A stretch of 64,000 nt of DNA from positions 19,592,001-19,656,000 of the forward strand of contig OX467082.1 in NCBI GenBank assembly GCA_950106755.1, given 5' to 3'. This document shows positions 1-9,795 of the stretch, in pieces. The notes below the pieces were generated by a model. It was not told where the DNA came from. It searched no databases and saw nothing but the letters and a program-made list of their open reading frames with translations. Origin of the DNA: Climacium dendroides (lineage: Eukaryota > Streptophyta > Bryopsida > Hypnales > Climaciaceae). The translations under genes and the position numbers were made by a program. Within the stretch, counting starts at the first letter, position 1, and every line of letters starts with the position of its first letter.

Positions 1-74
1 GCGGATCGGAATATCAGAGTGTCTGCGCTCCTTGTTAGGACTGTAGAAAGTGAAAACCGGGTAGAGCTACCCTC

Positions 75-1754
75 ATGCCGCGGCTAAACCGGAAGAGAGG
101 CTCTAACACCCCGCCCCCGAGTGGAGTAAAACTTAGAAAAGTGGTTCCGGTCATGCCGACCAAGGAACCGGAACAGGGAGAATTCAGAGAGGATTTATCG
201 TTGATGGGTTGTCAGGGGTTAGCTTTGAAACCTTGGGGTTTCAAAGATGAGAGGATGGTTAAAAAAATCCTGAGTGGTGTATCGAATCAATTCGATAACA
301 CCCTGAGAGGGAATCCGGTCCAATGGACCAAGGCTTTGTGGCGGGACGTATACGGATTCCGGCCAGGAGGACTCGAGCTTGCCAGCCGGAAGGATGATTT
401 CGTCTAGGGCAAGTTCGGAAGCGTAGTGAACCCGAAGGACGGCTACATGGTAGAAGACTGCCTCGATGACCAGGAGCGTCGCCTGCTCCAGTTTCTAGTT
501 CCGGTTCTGCATCTGGAAAAGCCCACCAGGGTGACTATCACCTTGGCTAACACGATCTTCAGAGCGCTGAGCGGAAATCGGAGAGTAGATTGGGGTCGGA
601 TCTTTTTCGATCTGGTGTCCCAACTTACTACAAGAGTGGGGAGAAGTAGGGCTACCCCACTGTGCCCTTAATATGTGTACCACCTCTACCAGCAACAGGA
701 GCTGCTGACGGAAGGGGAGCTAAAGGTGTGGAAGGCCCAGGAGCGGACTATGAAGTATGGAGAATCCGAGTCCGACCAGGAAGCGGATTCCGGAAACGAA
801 ACCGAGGAGGAAGAAGAAGAAGAAGAGGAAGAGGAGGAACTACATGTCCTCGCCAAGAGGCAGAAGACCACGCCGATTCGGAATCGAGGAACGCCCCCGG
901 GTCATCCGCGGCCGCACAGAGGGGAGACTCCAACCGGACCGGATGTGGCATCCGGATCGGGAACCGGAGATCCGTTTGATGAGCTAGTTGAGATCCTCTA
1001 CGGAATCCGGGCGGATTGGGAAGTTAAGAAGCGGACGCTCGGGGAGATCGCGGAATTAATCGAAGCGGAACCGGACAGTCAGTTACCGCGGAAGGTAGTT
1101 GAGAGTGTTATCAATCCGGATGAGCTCCGGAAGATGAAGGAGGACAGCAAGCGGTAGCACAATGAGGTGGACACCCTCAAGGCCGAACTTTTCGCGTTGC
1201 TCAAGAACGCCACCGCGACAAAGGAGATGGCGGAGGAAATGAAGAAGTTGGCCGCAAAAGTGAAGGACGTGCTTGGAGGGCCCGAAGCCGCGGTCACCAA
1301 GGCACGCCTGTTCGAAGAGGAGGTGCACAAGGACAAGAAGATATCCGGAACCAAGGTGGTGCACATCCTCACCGATTTTGAGGAGCAAATAGAGAAGCTC
1401 CTATCCAAGGCACGGGAGTCAGCGGACCGGATCGTAGAGAGCAACCAGAAGTTGACAGAAGTTCCGGTCCGGCTCTCTGAAATTTCTCTTCCAGACTTGT
1501 TTCCGGAAGACGTAGCTCATGAACCGGGAAAGGACAAGACGCCCCAGTCAAGTAGGGCAAAGAAGGAGACGCCCTCGACCGGACCGCAACCGATCGATTT
1601 AGACTCCCCGAAAACTGAGGAAGATCACCCGGCTCTACCTACGGATGGGGAACGGAACCGGAATCTAAATGAGGTCTTCGAGCAGTTGGAGAGACCTGAT
1701 GAGAGCCCTACCATTGGATCCCGAGTGTATGAGACGGAACATGAAGGATTGTAA
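75..1754 (+). pseudogene. gag-like / plant transposon-associated protein, decayed copy 1
   Basis: One continuous reading frame of about 560 codons, broken by three in-frame stops (TAG 405-407, TAA 669-671, TAG 1155-1157) but with no frameshift. In order it encodes a basic N-terminus, a conserved globular block (motifs NPKDGYMV, KPTRVTITLANTIF, VDWGRIF, YHLYQQQELL), a run of about a dozen Glu (around 804-840), a Ser/Pro/Gly-rich acidic stretch, and a Lys/Glu/Leu-rich probable coiled coil (about 1167-1460). The block resembles the plant Transposase_32 (putative plant transposon protein) family by my recollection of its layout; I could not search it. It aligns by eye with the two minus-strand copies further right. 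No reverse transcriptase or integrase is visible nearby, so it looks like part of a non-autonomous element. Family assignment is moderate; decay is certain. Confidence 0.6.
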
Positions 1755-2480
1755 AAATAGGACTTATAGATAGGAACCGGAATAGAATCCGGTTAGGATA
1801 AGGTAGGACCGGATTGTCAACACCTTCAGAGGCGGAAATCATGTATTCACTTTTTGCTTTTTGCTTTTTGTATATAAAACAGTCTCTGAGCTGGAGACTA
1901 GGAGGAGTTCTTTTGGCATTTCCTTGTGTACTTTCCTTTAAACTAACTTTTGTGTAATTTTCCCGAGTGTTGGCAAGAGTACACGGAGTCAGAGTAGGAA
2001 GGTGAGTACGGAGGTATTGGTAGAGTTTCTCCCCTTGATGTATGTTTCCGGTCCTAGGTACATGCGAGTAGGTCATGAAGAGTTAGGAGTGGATTCCAGT
2101 GCCTCAGCAGCTACAGAAGTTTAGCATTCCGGGTAAGAGATCCGTTGATCAAGCTAGGCGGATAGGGAGGGATTCCTTAACCGCGCTAGAACTCCTGGGT
2201 GGGAAATCCGGTCGAGTATCCTGACTCCTGTGAGGTCTTGCCACCGTTGTGGGTGAACGGAAGAACTGTCGTAGGTATTGGAATGGACGGATGCACTTGT
2301 AGCCACCTAACTTCGTACGGAACGGATCAGTGTCAAGGTCGTTGTAGTATGAGAGGATCGTACGGGGGGTCTTTGTGTGACTTGTGATTCGGGTTGCTAT
2401 CCGGATTACTGTGAAGGACCAAACCGGATCCGTATTAGTTAGGGGATCAGTGGATAGGAAAGTGGGTCTTCAGCCACTAT
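1755..2480 (+). other. 3' flank of gag-like copy 1, LTR-like
   Basis: No coding region is supported. The stretch is rich in CCGGA/TCCGG motifs like the preceding frame, has a CTTTTTG triplet repeat at 1849-1870 and then a TATA-like box. This could be a terminal repeat of the element, but I found no matching second copy in the window and no clear TG...CA ends. Confidence 0.3.
1871..1879 (+). promoter_or_regulatory. TATA-like box in transposon flank
   Basis: TATATAAAA follows a pyrimidine-rich run and precedes a purine-rich stretch. The position downstream of the gag-like frame would suit an LTR promoter, but no transcript start can be shown. Confidence 0.3.
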
Positions 2481-2529
2481 AATTCACGGAAGGAGTGGTG
2501 GGCCTACCACTTTCAAAAGCAAGCGGTGA

Positions 2530-2552
2530 ACCCTCTGATGGTAAAACAGAGG
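2530..2552 (+). repeat. short inverted homology to 6913-6935 (transposon end fragment)
   Basis: The bases here match the reverse complement of 6913-6935 with one mismatch, and similarity continues weakly on the outer side (GTGGTG...CACC...TTTC). It suggests that two fragments of the same element family lie in opposite orientation either side of copy 2 and the long-inverted-repeat element. Confidence 0.4.
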
Positions 2553-2995
2553 TAAAACTAAACCGAGTACGGAAGGGTGGACCGGATCGGATCCACCCAG
2601 GAGGGTACATAGGACCGGAAGTTGCAGGGTCCAGAATTGAGAAGTCAGTCCAGAAACCGGGAAACTAGTAAAACCGGAAGTAGGATACAGTCCGGTCGTA
2701 GTTTTCCGGTTGGTTTTGGATGTTCCGGTCGTCAGAGGTAGAACCGGAAAAGTAGAATTAAGGGGTTTAATTGGGTTTATCTCCTTGTTAGAGTTAGCTA
2801 CTTCACAGGATCTCGTAGGTTCGATCTTTAGGGTCATTTTGTTATGCTCTAGGGTGATTTTTGTGAGTATAATAGGGAAATTGCATACTCTGTGCTGCGA
2901 CACCGGTGATGGTCCTCTTCTGTGAGCCGGGCCATCTCCTGGGCTGTGCGGAGGGTGCTCTCCAAATCCACACATCGGGATTCTGAGTTCCGGAC

Positions 2996-4324
2996 TTAGT
3001 CTCGCAACGTCCGGTTTTCTACGCGCAACGTCCCCAACTCCATCACCAAATTCTTCCGTTCTTCTATGAGGAGGTCGTTCTGTTGCTCTGCTGCCACCAA
3101 TGCATCCGTCCTCCAGAAGATGGCGTTCCGGTCGGTTAATGCCATCTTCCGACACACTCGTTTGAGAGCTCCATCATAGTTCTCGCAAATCTGGGTGAGG
3201 TCATCTGCTCGCCACACCAGGTGCTGAGCCATCTCCTAGATGTCTTCTAAAGGCATCCCTCCCAGTCACATGGTGGTCCTGTCCCTCTCCTCTACCTCTA
3301 TCATTCGGATCCGGGAGGGTCTGGCCTCGGCCTGAGTGGCGACGGTGTGCGGTCGTACCGGCCCAACCAGTTGCATGGATGGTTGGACTTCTTTTGAAAC
3401 CGGTCCGGTCTCCGCCTTTACCTCCTGAACTTCTTCCTGTAGTTCCAGTGTGGGAGGCTCCTCTGACGGACTTACCGGCGGCGTCCTATTCCGCCTTTTC
3501 CTCTTCCTTAGCGGAGAGACCGGTTCCTCTTCTTCTGTGTCCTCATCGTCCGGTCCGTCTCGAGGCGAAGGCTCCTCTCCCCCGTACTGCTGGAGTTGGA
3601 CTAGGTCCTGATACGCACTCTCCTCGTTTGCCTTGAGCAGAGAGTGATGGGCGTACAAATGGGACAAATACGCCAGAAGAGGACTCTGGCTCTTCTTTCT
3701 GGACCGGAGGGAACGCACCAGGTCCCCGACTAACTCATGGATGATGGCTGCCCAGTCCATCATCATCTTTCCCTAGAGGCTCCCCAAGATGGTGGAGGCC
3801 ACCTTCGCTACTACCCGTCGCGGCTTGGTGGGATGGAGGATAGGGTTGAGAAACACCATCACATCCCGGTACTCCGGATTCACCAGGTCGGAAACCTGGT
3901 GACCTTCCTTCGGGTTGGCGGGCGCCCGGAATTCGCCCTCCATCACCTCCTGGTTCTTCTCCATGCCCTTGTCCGGCGCCTCCCGGAACTTGTAGACGGC
4001 CCTCCAAGTGTTCACCGTCCACAGGTCTGGCTTAGCCCAAATGGTGGTATCCAAGATGCCAATTTCCGGACGAAGTATGTCCGAAACTAGACTTTCCTCC
4101 CGGATCCCCCACGGCACCTCAAGGAGTCCGTCACACCTCATATTGTGGAGGTGCTCCCATAGGCGCGTCAGCCGGTCCTCCTCCGTCGGAACCTCCGGAA
4201 CCACCTTCATCACCAAGATGGTCCTTGGTCGAGGCACCGGTGCCGGCATCTCGTCCTCCGAATCCTCAGGCAGATCCTTCAACTTCCACTGGCTTGACCT
4301 AGAAGTCATCGTGCTTACGAACAA
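2996..4324 (-). pseudogene. gag-like / plant transposon-associated protein, decayed copy 2
   Basis: Reads in one frame from an ATG at 4324, through stops TAG 3773-3775, TGA 3266-3268 and TAG 3236-3238, to TAA 2996-2998. Beyond that the frame is open for roughly another 50 codons. The N-terminal block keeps the family pattern (PWGIREESLV, NPILHPTKP, then past the first stop MDWAAIIHELV and YLSHLYAHHSLL). It is followed by an acidic Glu/Asp stretch, a KRKRR basic patch that could act as a nuclear signal, and a heptad-like Leu/Glu C-terminus. It is clearly diverged from copies 1 and 3 yet has the same domain order. As in those copies, decay is by nonsense changes and the frame is kept. It is bounded on the left by flank of copy 1 and on the right by non-coding element sequence to about 4.75 kb. 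Confidence 0.55.
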
Positions 4325-4918
4325 CCCTCACACAATCTCTCCCTAAATCTCTGCTCACAACTTTCACTCCGGTAACCCTTGCACGATCGCAACTCACACA
4401 GTCCTTCAGTCTACCGGAATTCTAACAAAGCTAGGAAAATGGAATACGCCGGCGGGAGAACGAAAAAAGAAGATAAGTGTGCCCACTGCCGGCTACAGTC
4501 CCCCTCTTATACTAGCCCGATGTACGGGACAAGTTTTGGTGGCAAAACCCTATCCCTAGTATGGATCCGGTTTCCGGTTTTTAGGGCCAACGCCGTCATC
4601 CGATTTCCGGAACTTTCTAGGGTTCCGGATTTTAGGTTTTTAGCCCTAATGAAATTTTTCCGGATCCGGGAATCTGGTTTTCCTAATTTGCCCTAACTTT
4701 CTAGGAGAACTCAAAAACTTTCCCTTTGAAGGAGACAATTTTTGAATTTTTCCATCATATACTAGTATTATGGGTCTAGCATGTGGGATAGCATTCCCAC
4801 AATATGGAATTCCATCATCTTCAGTGTCATTATGTGGTTCTCTCGTGTGTCTAACATACCTGAATAGGCCTTTGGCAGGCTTTAATTTTTTTTATCTTAG
4901 CATTTTCAATTTGTATTG

Positions 4919-4960
4919 GTGAACACAATTATCTTTGCGTCGAAGATAATAGTAGCACGG
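4919..4960. repeat. stray copy of the inverted-repeat inner motif
   Basis: Contains CACAATTATCTTTGCGTCG followed by AAGATAATAGTAGCA, which closely resembles the inner end of the left inverted repeat at 5311-5346. It may be a fragment of a second, nested copy of the same element. Confidence 0.45.
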
Positions 4961-5128
4961 ACATTCTAGGACTGCGCGTAGACATTGAAACACTCAAATT
5001 TATTGTGAGTTAAAACTCATTTGATGGAATGTACAATGTTGGTCTTACGATAATTGATTTGGTTTTCCAACGCTTCAGCTATCATTTCTGCAAGGACATC
5101 GGATTTTTAATCTTTTGGTTGTGCACAA

Positions 5129-5342
5129 TTTATCCTCGACTCGAGGATAAATTGCACCACGGGTACACGATGTTATCCTTGCCCCGAGGATAATTATCCT
5201 CAAGGCAAGAATAGATATGGGACCCCTCGAATTTGTTATCGTCGAGTCGAGGATAATTATCCTCTCTTGAATGACTAGACTCTAAAAATGAAATCATGCT
5301 GGACTATTGGAAAACACAATTATCTTCGGGTCAAAGATAACT
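5129..5342 (+). repeat. left long terminal inverted repeat
   Basis: Opens with a near-perfect 27-base palindrome (5127-5153, centre at 5140) and contains two further CCTCGA/TCGAGG or CCTTGCC/GAGGATAA dyads. Pairs with 6263-6476. Confidence 0.65.
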
Positions 5343-6262
5343 ACAGCATGTTCGTTCGGGGAATGGACATATAGGCATAAACCCTAAAACTTATATTCAA
5401 ATGGAGTTCCTTGAATCCAAGAAATCGTATTACTAAACCCTAAAACATTTGTCCAAATAGGAACTATGTACTTAACAACTGAACACTAATGCACTCAAAA
5501 CTTGTTACAAGCAACTATGAACTAATCAAAAGGAAAAGCAACAAATCAAACTCCAAGTGCAATGCAAGAAGGTAGAAATTGAAATTCAAGAACAACAACT
5601 GAATACATACCTGACAATAACAGCAGTACACAATTCCAATGAAGCGCTGAAACCCAAAAAAATTGTCCACGCTCCGCTCCAACTTCACTACGTGCACCGT
5701 GGGAAAGGACGAATTCTAAACGACTTGGAAATGTAAATGAAGGTGTGCACACACCTTCAAATTAGCATTCACAAACACAAACACAAAAACTTGCGCAGAT
5801 AACTCTCACACAAAGATCACGCACACAGAACTCAACAACTCATTGAACTACACGCACTCACAAGAAACAACTCATTGAACTACACAGGCCGCAAAGAATC
5901 ACGCACAATCACAAGACTATGCAGACGCACAGACCCTAAATACACTCACAACTCAGAAAGCAAATGCGCGTACGCGCGTTGGCGGGAGGGAGATGACTTA
6001 CCAAGGCAGTGCTGAATCTAAACAGCAGTAAGCTCGGCAACACGGATTGGCGGTGCCAGACCACGCGGTGTAGGCTCGGTATGCTAGGCTCGGCGGCGGC
6101 AGGTTTGGATAGTAGGCTCGGGAGGATTCAGGCTCGGTTTAAGGGTTTAAGGTTTAGGCAGTTCCTCTTTGTCCTATACAAAATGTTTTAGGGTTTAGTA
6201 ATTTGATTCCTCGTTTAATGTTCAGTTTTAGGGTTTTTGCAAACACGTCCAATCCACGAACT

Positions 6263-6476
6263 AGTTATCATCGCCCCGAAGATAATTGTGATTACCAATA
6301 GTTCAGTATGACTAAATATTTAGGCCATAGACATTCACGCGAGGATGATTATTCTCGACTCGACGATAAAAAGTTCCTAGGGTCCTGAATTGTTTCATCC
6401 TTCGTGGATATTTATCCTCAAGGCGAGGATAATTTAGTAGACCCGTGGTCCTTTTTATTCTCGAGTCGAGGATAAT
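6263..6476 (-). repeat. right long terminal inverted repeat
   Basis: Reverse complement partner of 5129-5342, of equal length, with the palindromes in mirrored order. It ends outward at the CTCGAGTCGAGGATAAT dyad. Confidence 0.65.
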
Positions 6477-6619
6477 GAGTCCATTGAATGATTTACTATT
6501 CATGTCTAAGAGTTTCCTAACATCTTAAACAAGTTGTAATCAAAGTATTGTGTAGGGTTCATGCAATCATAAGGGATTTTTTGAATTTAGGGTTAACTTT
6601 CGTAGAAAAATTTCAATTT

Positions 6620-7845
6620 ATTCAATTCAAATTCTTTCACTATTCATTTCATGGGAGTTGTCGTACGCGCAGTTAGCCGTAAGTATCCTTACAACGACAA
6701 ATGGTTGCAAGATAACACGAATTATCGTTCCAGGGAACTTCTAGTAAGATATCGATTGAGTTAGAAGTATCCGGATCGTGACTACTCTCTTAATCCTCTT
6801 TCTTTCACTTACCCTACCTCATTCCGGAAACTTAGTACATTCCAGATTCCGTTCCGGATCCGGACACACCCGGAACTGAGTTTCGTCTCTCTTCCGTCAC
6901 TGGTTTTTGTTGCCTCTGTTTTACCCTCAGAGGGTCCGCCCTTGATCTAGAAAGGGGTGGGGACTCACCACTTGTACAATTATCCTCTTTGTACTCTACA
7001 TCTACTCAAACAACACACCCAAGACAATACAGTTGTAGGAGGAGGGAGGAGTATTTTCTCACAGTTTCCGGATTGGCCGATCCGGAATCAGGTCACACAG
7101 AGCACTTTTCACACCTCTCTTACTACAACGACAGATCAGAACTTGTAGACCCAAAAGAATAAATCTCAAGGAGAAGACAATTTACCAAGGGGGAGGTTGG
7201 CAGACTTTCCAAAGTAGCGGGAGATCCTTTCCTTTGGCGGTTGCTTAACTCCGCACAGAACCCTCCTGGTTCCAGACTCGCAGGGACCTCTACCGTCTTA
7301 TCCGGATTGCCGTTCCGGCAAATTAAAAGCACGTCACACTTACACTTCCTTACTCAGCTTTGCATTCCTTCTCACTAGCTCCACCCCCAGATGATCCGTA
7401 GTTCAAGATCCGGATTCCTTCTCTCCCTCCCTTCTCTTTCTCCAGTACCAGATCATACAGCCATGCATACACTCAGCCCAAAAAGACCCTATCTAAGCAA
7501 AAGTGCAGCTAAAGGTATCCTGGCTGACTTAGATTAAAAGAAGAAAATTGTAATACATACGTGAAAGCACTAAAAATCTAGTGGAGTAGGATAGAATGGG
7601 AATGGCAGACACTAACTTGCCTACCCTTAAAATACTAACACAAAAAACCAAAGTCAACTCCTAAAAGCCTAAAAAGGAAACCCGGAAATCCAGGCCACTA
7701 ATCCCTGAATCTCCCGAGATATCCGGAAAGATTGCTAACAGCCGTCCGAGATAACCGGATTTCCTTACCATCCGCCTAAAATTCCGGAAACCGGGTCCAT
7801 GCTCGGAACCCCACTCCGGATCCTATACTTCTTCTCCTACCAACC
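6620..7845 (-). other. transposon-derived flank (3' side of gag-like copy 3)
   Basis: No supported reading frame. CCGGA motifs are frequent, and 6913-6935 matches 2530-2552 in inverted orientation. On the minus strand this lies downstream of gag-like copy 3 and is probably its 3' non-coding or terminal-repeat part. Confidence 0.35.
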
Positions 7846-9795
7846 CTAATGTCTTGGCTTCCGTCCTTTCATTGAACGGCTCCCCGCTTGGCTGGTAGGC
7901 ATCCCCTTCGTATTCTTTGCTGGCGTAGTTTTTGCTGTGGCCCGAGTCTGGATATGGCGCGTTGCGGGAGACGGATCGCTGTCGCCTTCGGTTCCGGAAG
8001 TGGAGTGGGCACTCTCCTCGTCAGAATCTTCAATGACTTGAACTTCCTTCTCCTTCTCTGGTGTTGTATCCTCCAATGTTGCGGATTCGCTTCCTTTCTC
8101 CAGCGTGGTCTCTTGCATGTGCACAAATCCTTTCGGATTAGTCCGAGCCGGATTGGTCATCCCACTGATCCGGTTGATGAGATCTCCCCTAACCTGCTGT
8201 CCCGGAACCTTGAATGATCCGGTCATCAAATTCGGCATTGTTTGTGCCTTGGGAACTTCCGGAGTTGAGAACTTAGATTGCACCGGAACCGTTTTCGCGC
8301 TAGGCTCCAGTTCCGGTTCCGAGGCTGGCCTCAAATTCAACTCCGTCATTCGTATCTTACTGGCGGAAGGCTCAACTGGTGTGAGTATCCCCCTCAGGCC
8401 CTCCATCCGGGTTGCCTGATCCGCCACTGGCTTCCCTGGGGTACCTGCGACAAAAGGAAGTTCCGGAAAGGTGGAGAAATCCATTGCATGGTTTGGGTCG
8501 ATGGCCGCCAGCAACTTTTGGATCTCCTTGAAAACTTGCTCTATCCTCGCGGTGAAGTCTACGAGGATGGTAACTACCTTGGTTCCGGTAATGTGGCCTT
8601 CCGATATCATCTTCGAGTCAAACAAGGCAGCTTTCGTGATGATGTTGGCTTTGATGTTGACTGCCCCGGTTAGATTCTTGACCAGAGCGAGAGCCTCCTT
8701 CTCTTTCTCCTTCGCAGCTACCATTTCCCCTTCCGCCCAATTCACCCGGGTCTGGAGTAGGTTCCGTTCCACCTCCAACTCCTGGATCCGCTCATCCCTC
8801 TTCTTCAGATCCTCCGGCTTGGGCAGTCACTTGACAGCTTCCATGATCTGATCCGGATCCACCTTCAACACTTCCGTGGTATCTATCACCAAATCTGACA
8901 ACCCGTCGTGAAGTACCTTGGCTTCACGTATCCACTCGAGCCCCGCATTGAAAAATGCGGATTCTGTTTCCATCTCAGGTCCTCTGCTGGACTCCCCCCT
9001 CTCCATTGTCGATGGCTTGATTCTCGACCCCGGATCGGTTGACTTCCTCTTCTTGGTCCTCGGATCTGTCAAACGTTCCTCGAGAAGTTCCTCCAGTTCA
9101 GACTCGACCGGATCTTTCGCTTCCTCCCCGGAAAGTCCATATGATAGGAGCGTCTTTCCGGTGTCATACTAAATTATTTCCACCGCACTCAAAAGTTCCT
9201 GTTGATGGTACAGATGAAACAAATACGTGCTAACTGGACTCGCCTTAGCTCGAGTCACGTGATCTGCTAATTTAGCCACTATCCCGGCTATGACCCTACC
9301 CCAGTGCACTACCCGGTTCTCCATAGCCCCAAAAATAGTATTGGCCACCGTAATGGTAACCCGCGTTGGCTTTTCCGAATATAAGATCGAAATCAGAAAC
9401 TCTAGGATCCGCCTATGTCTCTCGTCCTTACACTCGCTGATAGCAAATCCGTCCTTTGGGTTTGCAGACCCGGTGAATTTCCTAGCTACAAAACGGTCCG
9501 TCCTCGATGCTAAACCGTTTCCACTCTTCCGGAACTGATAGACGTCCGCCCAGATGTCCTCGGTCCACGCGACTGGCCGCCCTCTCAAAGTGAGCTCATA
9601 CTGATTCGGAACACCGTGAAGTAGCTCTTGAATCATCTCTTCACTCTTGAGGTTCCATGGTCGGTGTAGTAAACCGACACATCCTAACCTAGTCAAGTCC
9701 TCCTCTAACTGCTTGTGTAGTTCCGGGCTATCCGGAATGGCCGGAGAGATAACCCGGGCAGATACCGCTATCTTCCGTACTGGTCCGAATGCCAT
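7846..9795 (-). pseudogene. gag-like / plant transposon-associated protein, decayed copy 3
   Basis: The best-preserved copy: about 650 codons in one frame from ATG 9795 to the terminal stop at 7846, with only two internal stops (TAG 9169-9171, TGA 8827-8829). Residues 1-205 form the conserved block (LRGRPVAWTEDIW, NPKDGFAI, KPTRVTITVANTIFGA, VHWGRVI, YLFHLYHQQELL). An acidic stretch follows. Then comes a coiled coil (about 8800-8560; Glu/Lys/Leu heptads; GTKVVTILVDF shared with copy 1) and a Ser/Thr/Pro/Glu-rich tail ending in a basic KGRKPRH. Same architecture as copy 1, so this defines the full-length protein of the family. No polymerase domain is attached. Function (structural, gag-like) is inferred only from layout. 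Confidence 0.6.

Larger units (their letters stand above)
5129..6476. mobile_element. non-autonomous long-TIR (foldback-like) DNA element
   Basis: Two arms of about 214 bp (5129-5342 and 6263-6476) are imperfect reverse complements of each other. They share, in the same order, several palindromes of the type TATCCTCGACTCGAGGATA, the motifs CCACGGGT and GGACCC, and an inner CACAATTATCTTCGGG box. The interior of about 920 bp has no convincing reading frame; it includes a CpG-rich stretch at about 5960-6130 and repeated CCCTAAA-like runs. The arms carry the same palindromes as the array in front of the broken transposase at 12.7-13.9 kb. I therefore infer a non-autonomous member of that family. 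Target-site duplications were not evident, so exact ends are uncertain. Confidence 0.65.

Noticed and set aside
2484..3155. 223-codon minus-strand frame
   Set aside because: Overlaps gag-like copy 2 in a different frame; the copy 2 frame has clear homologues and this one does not.
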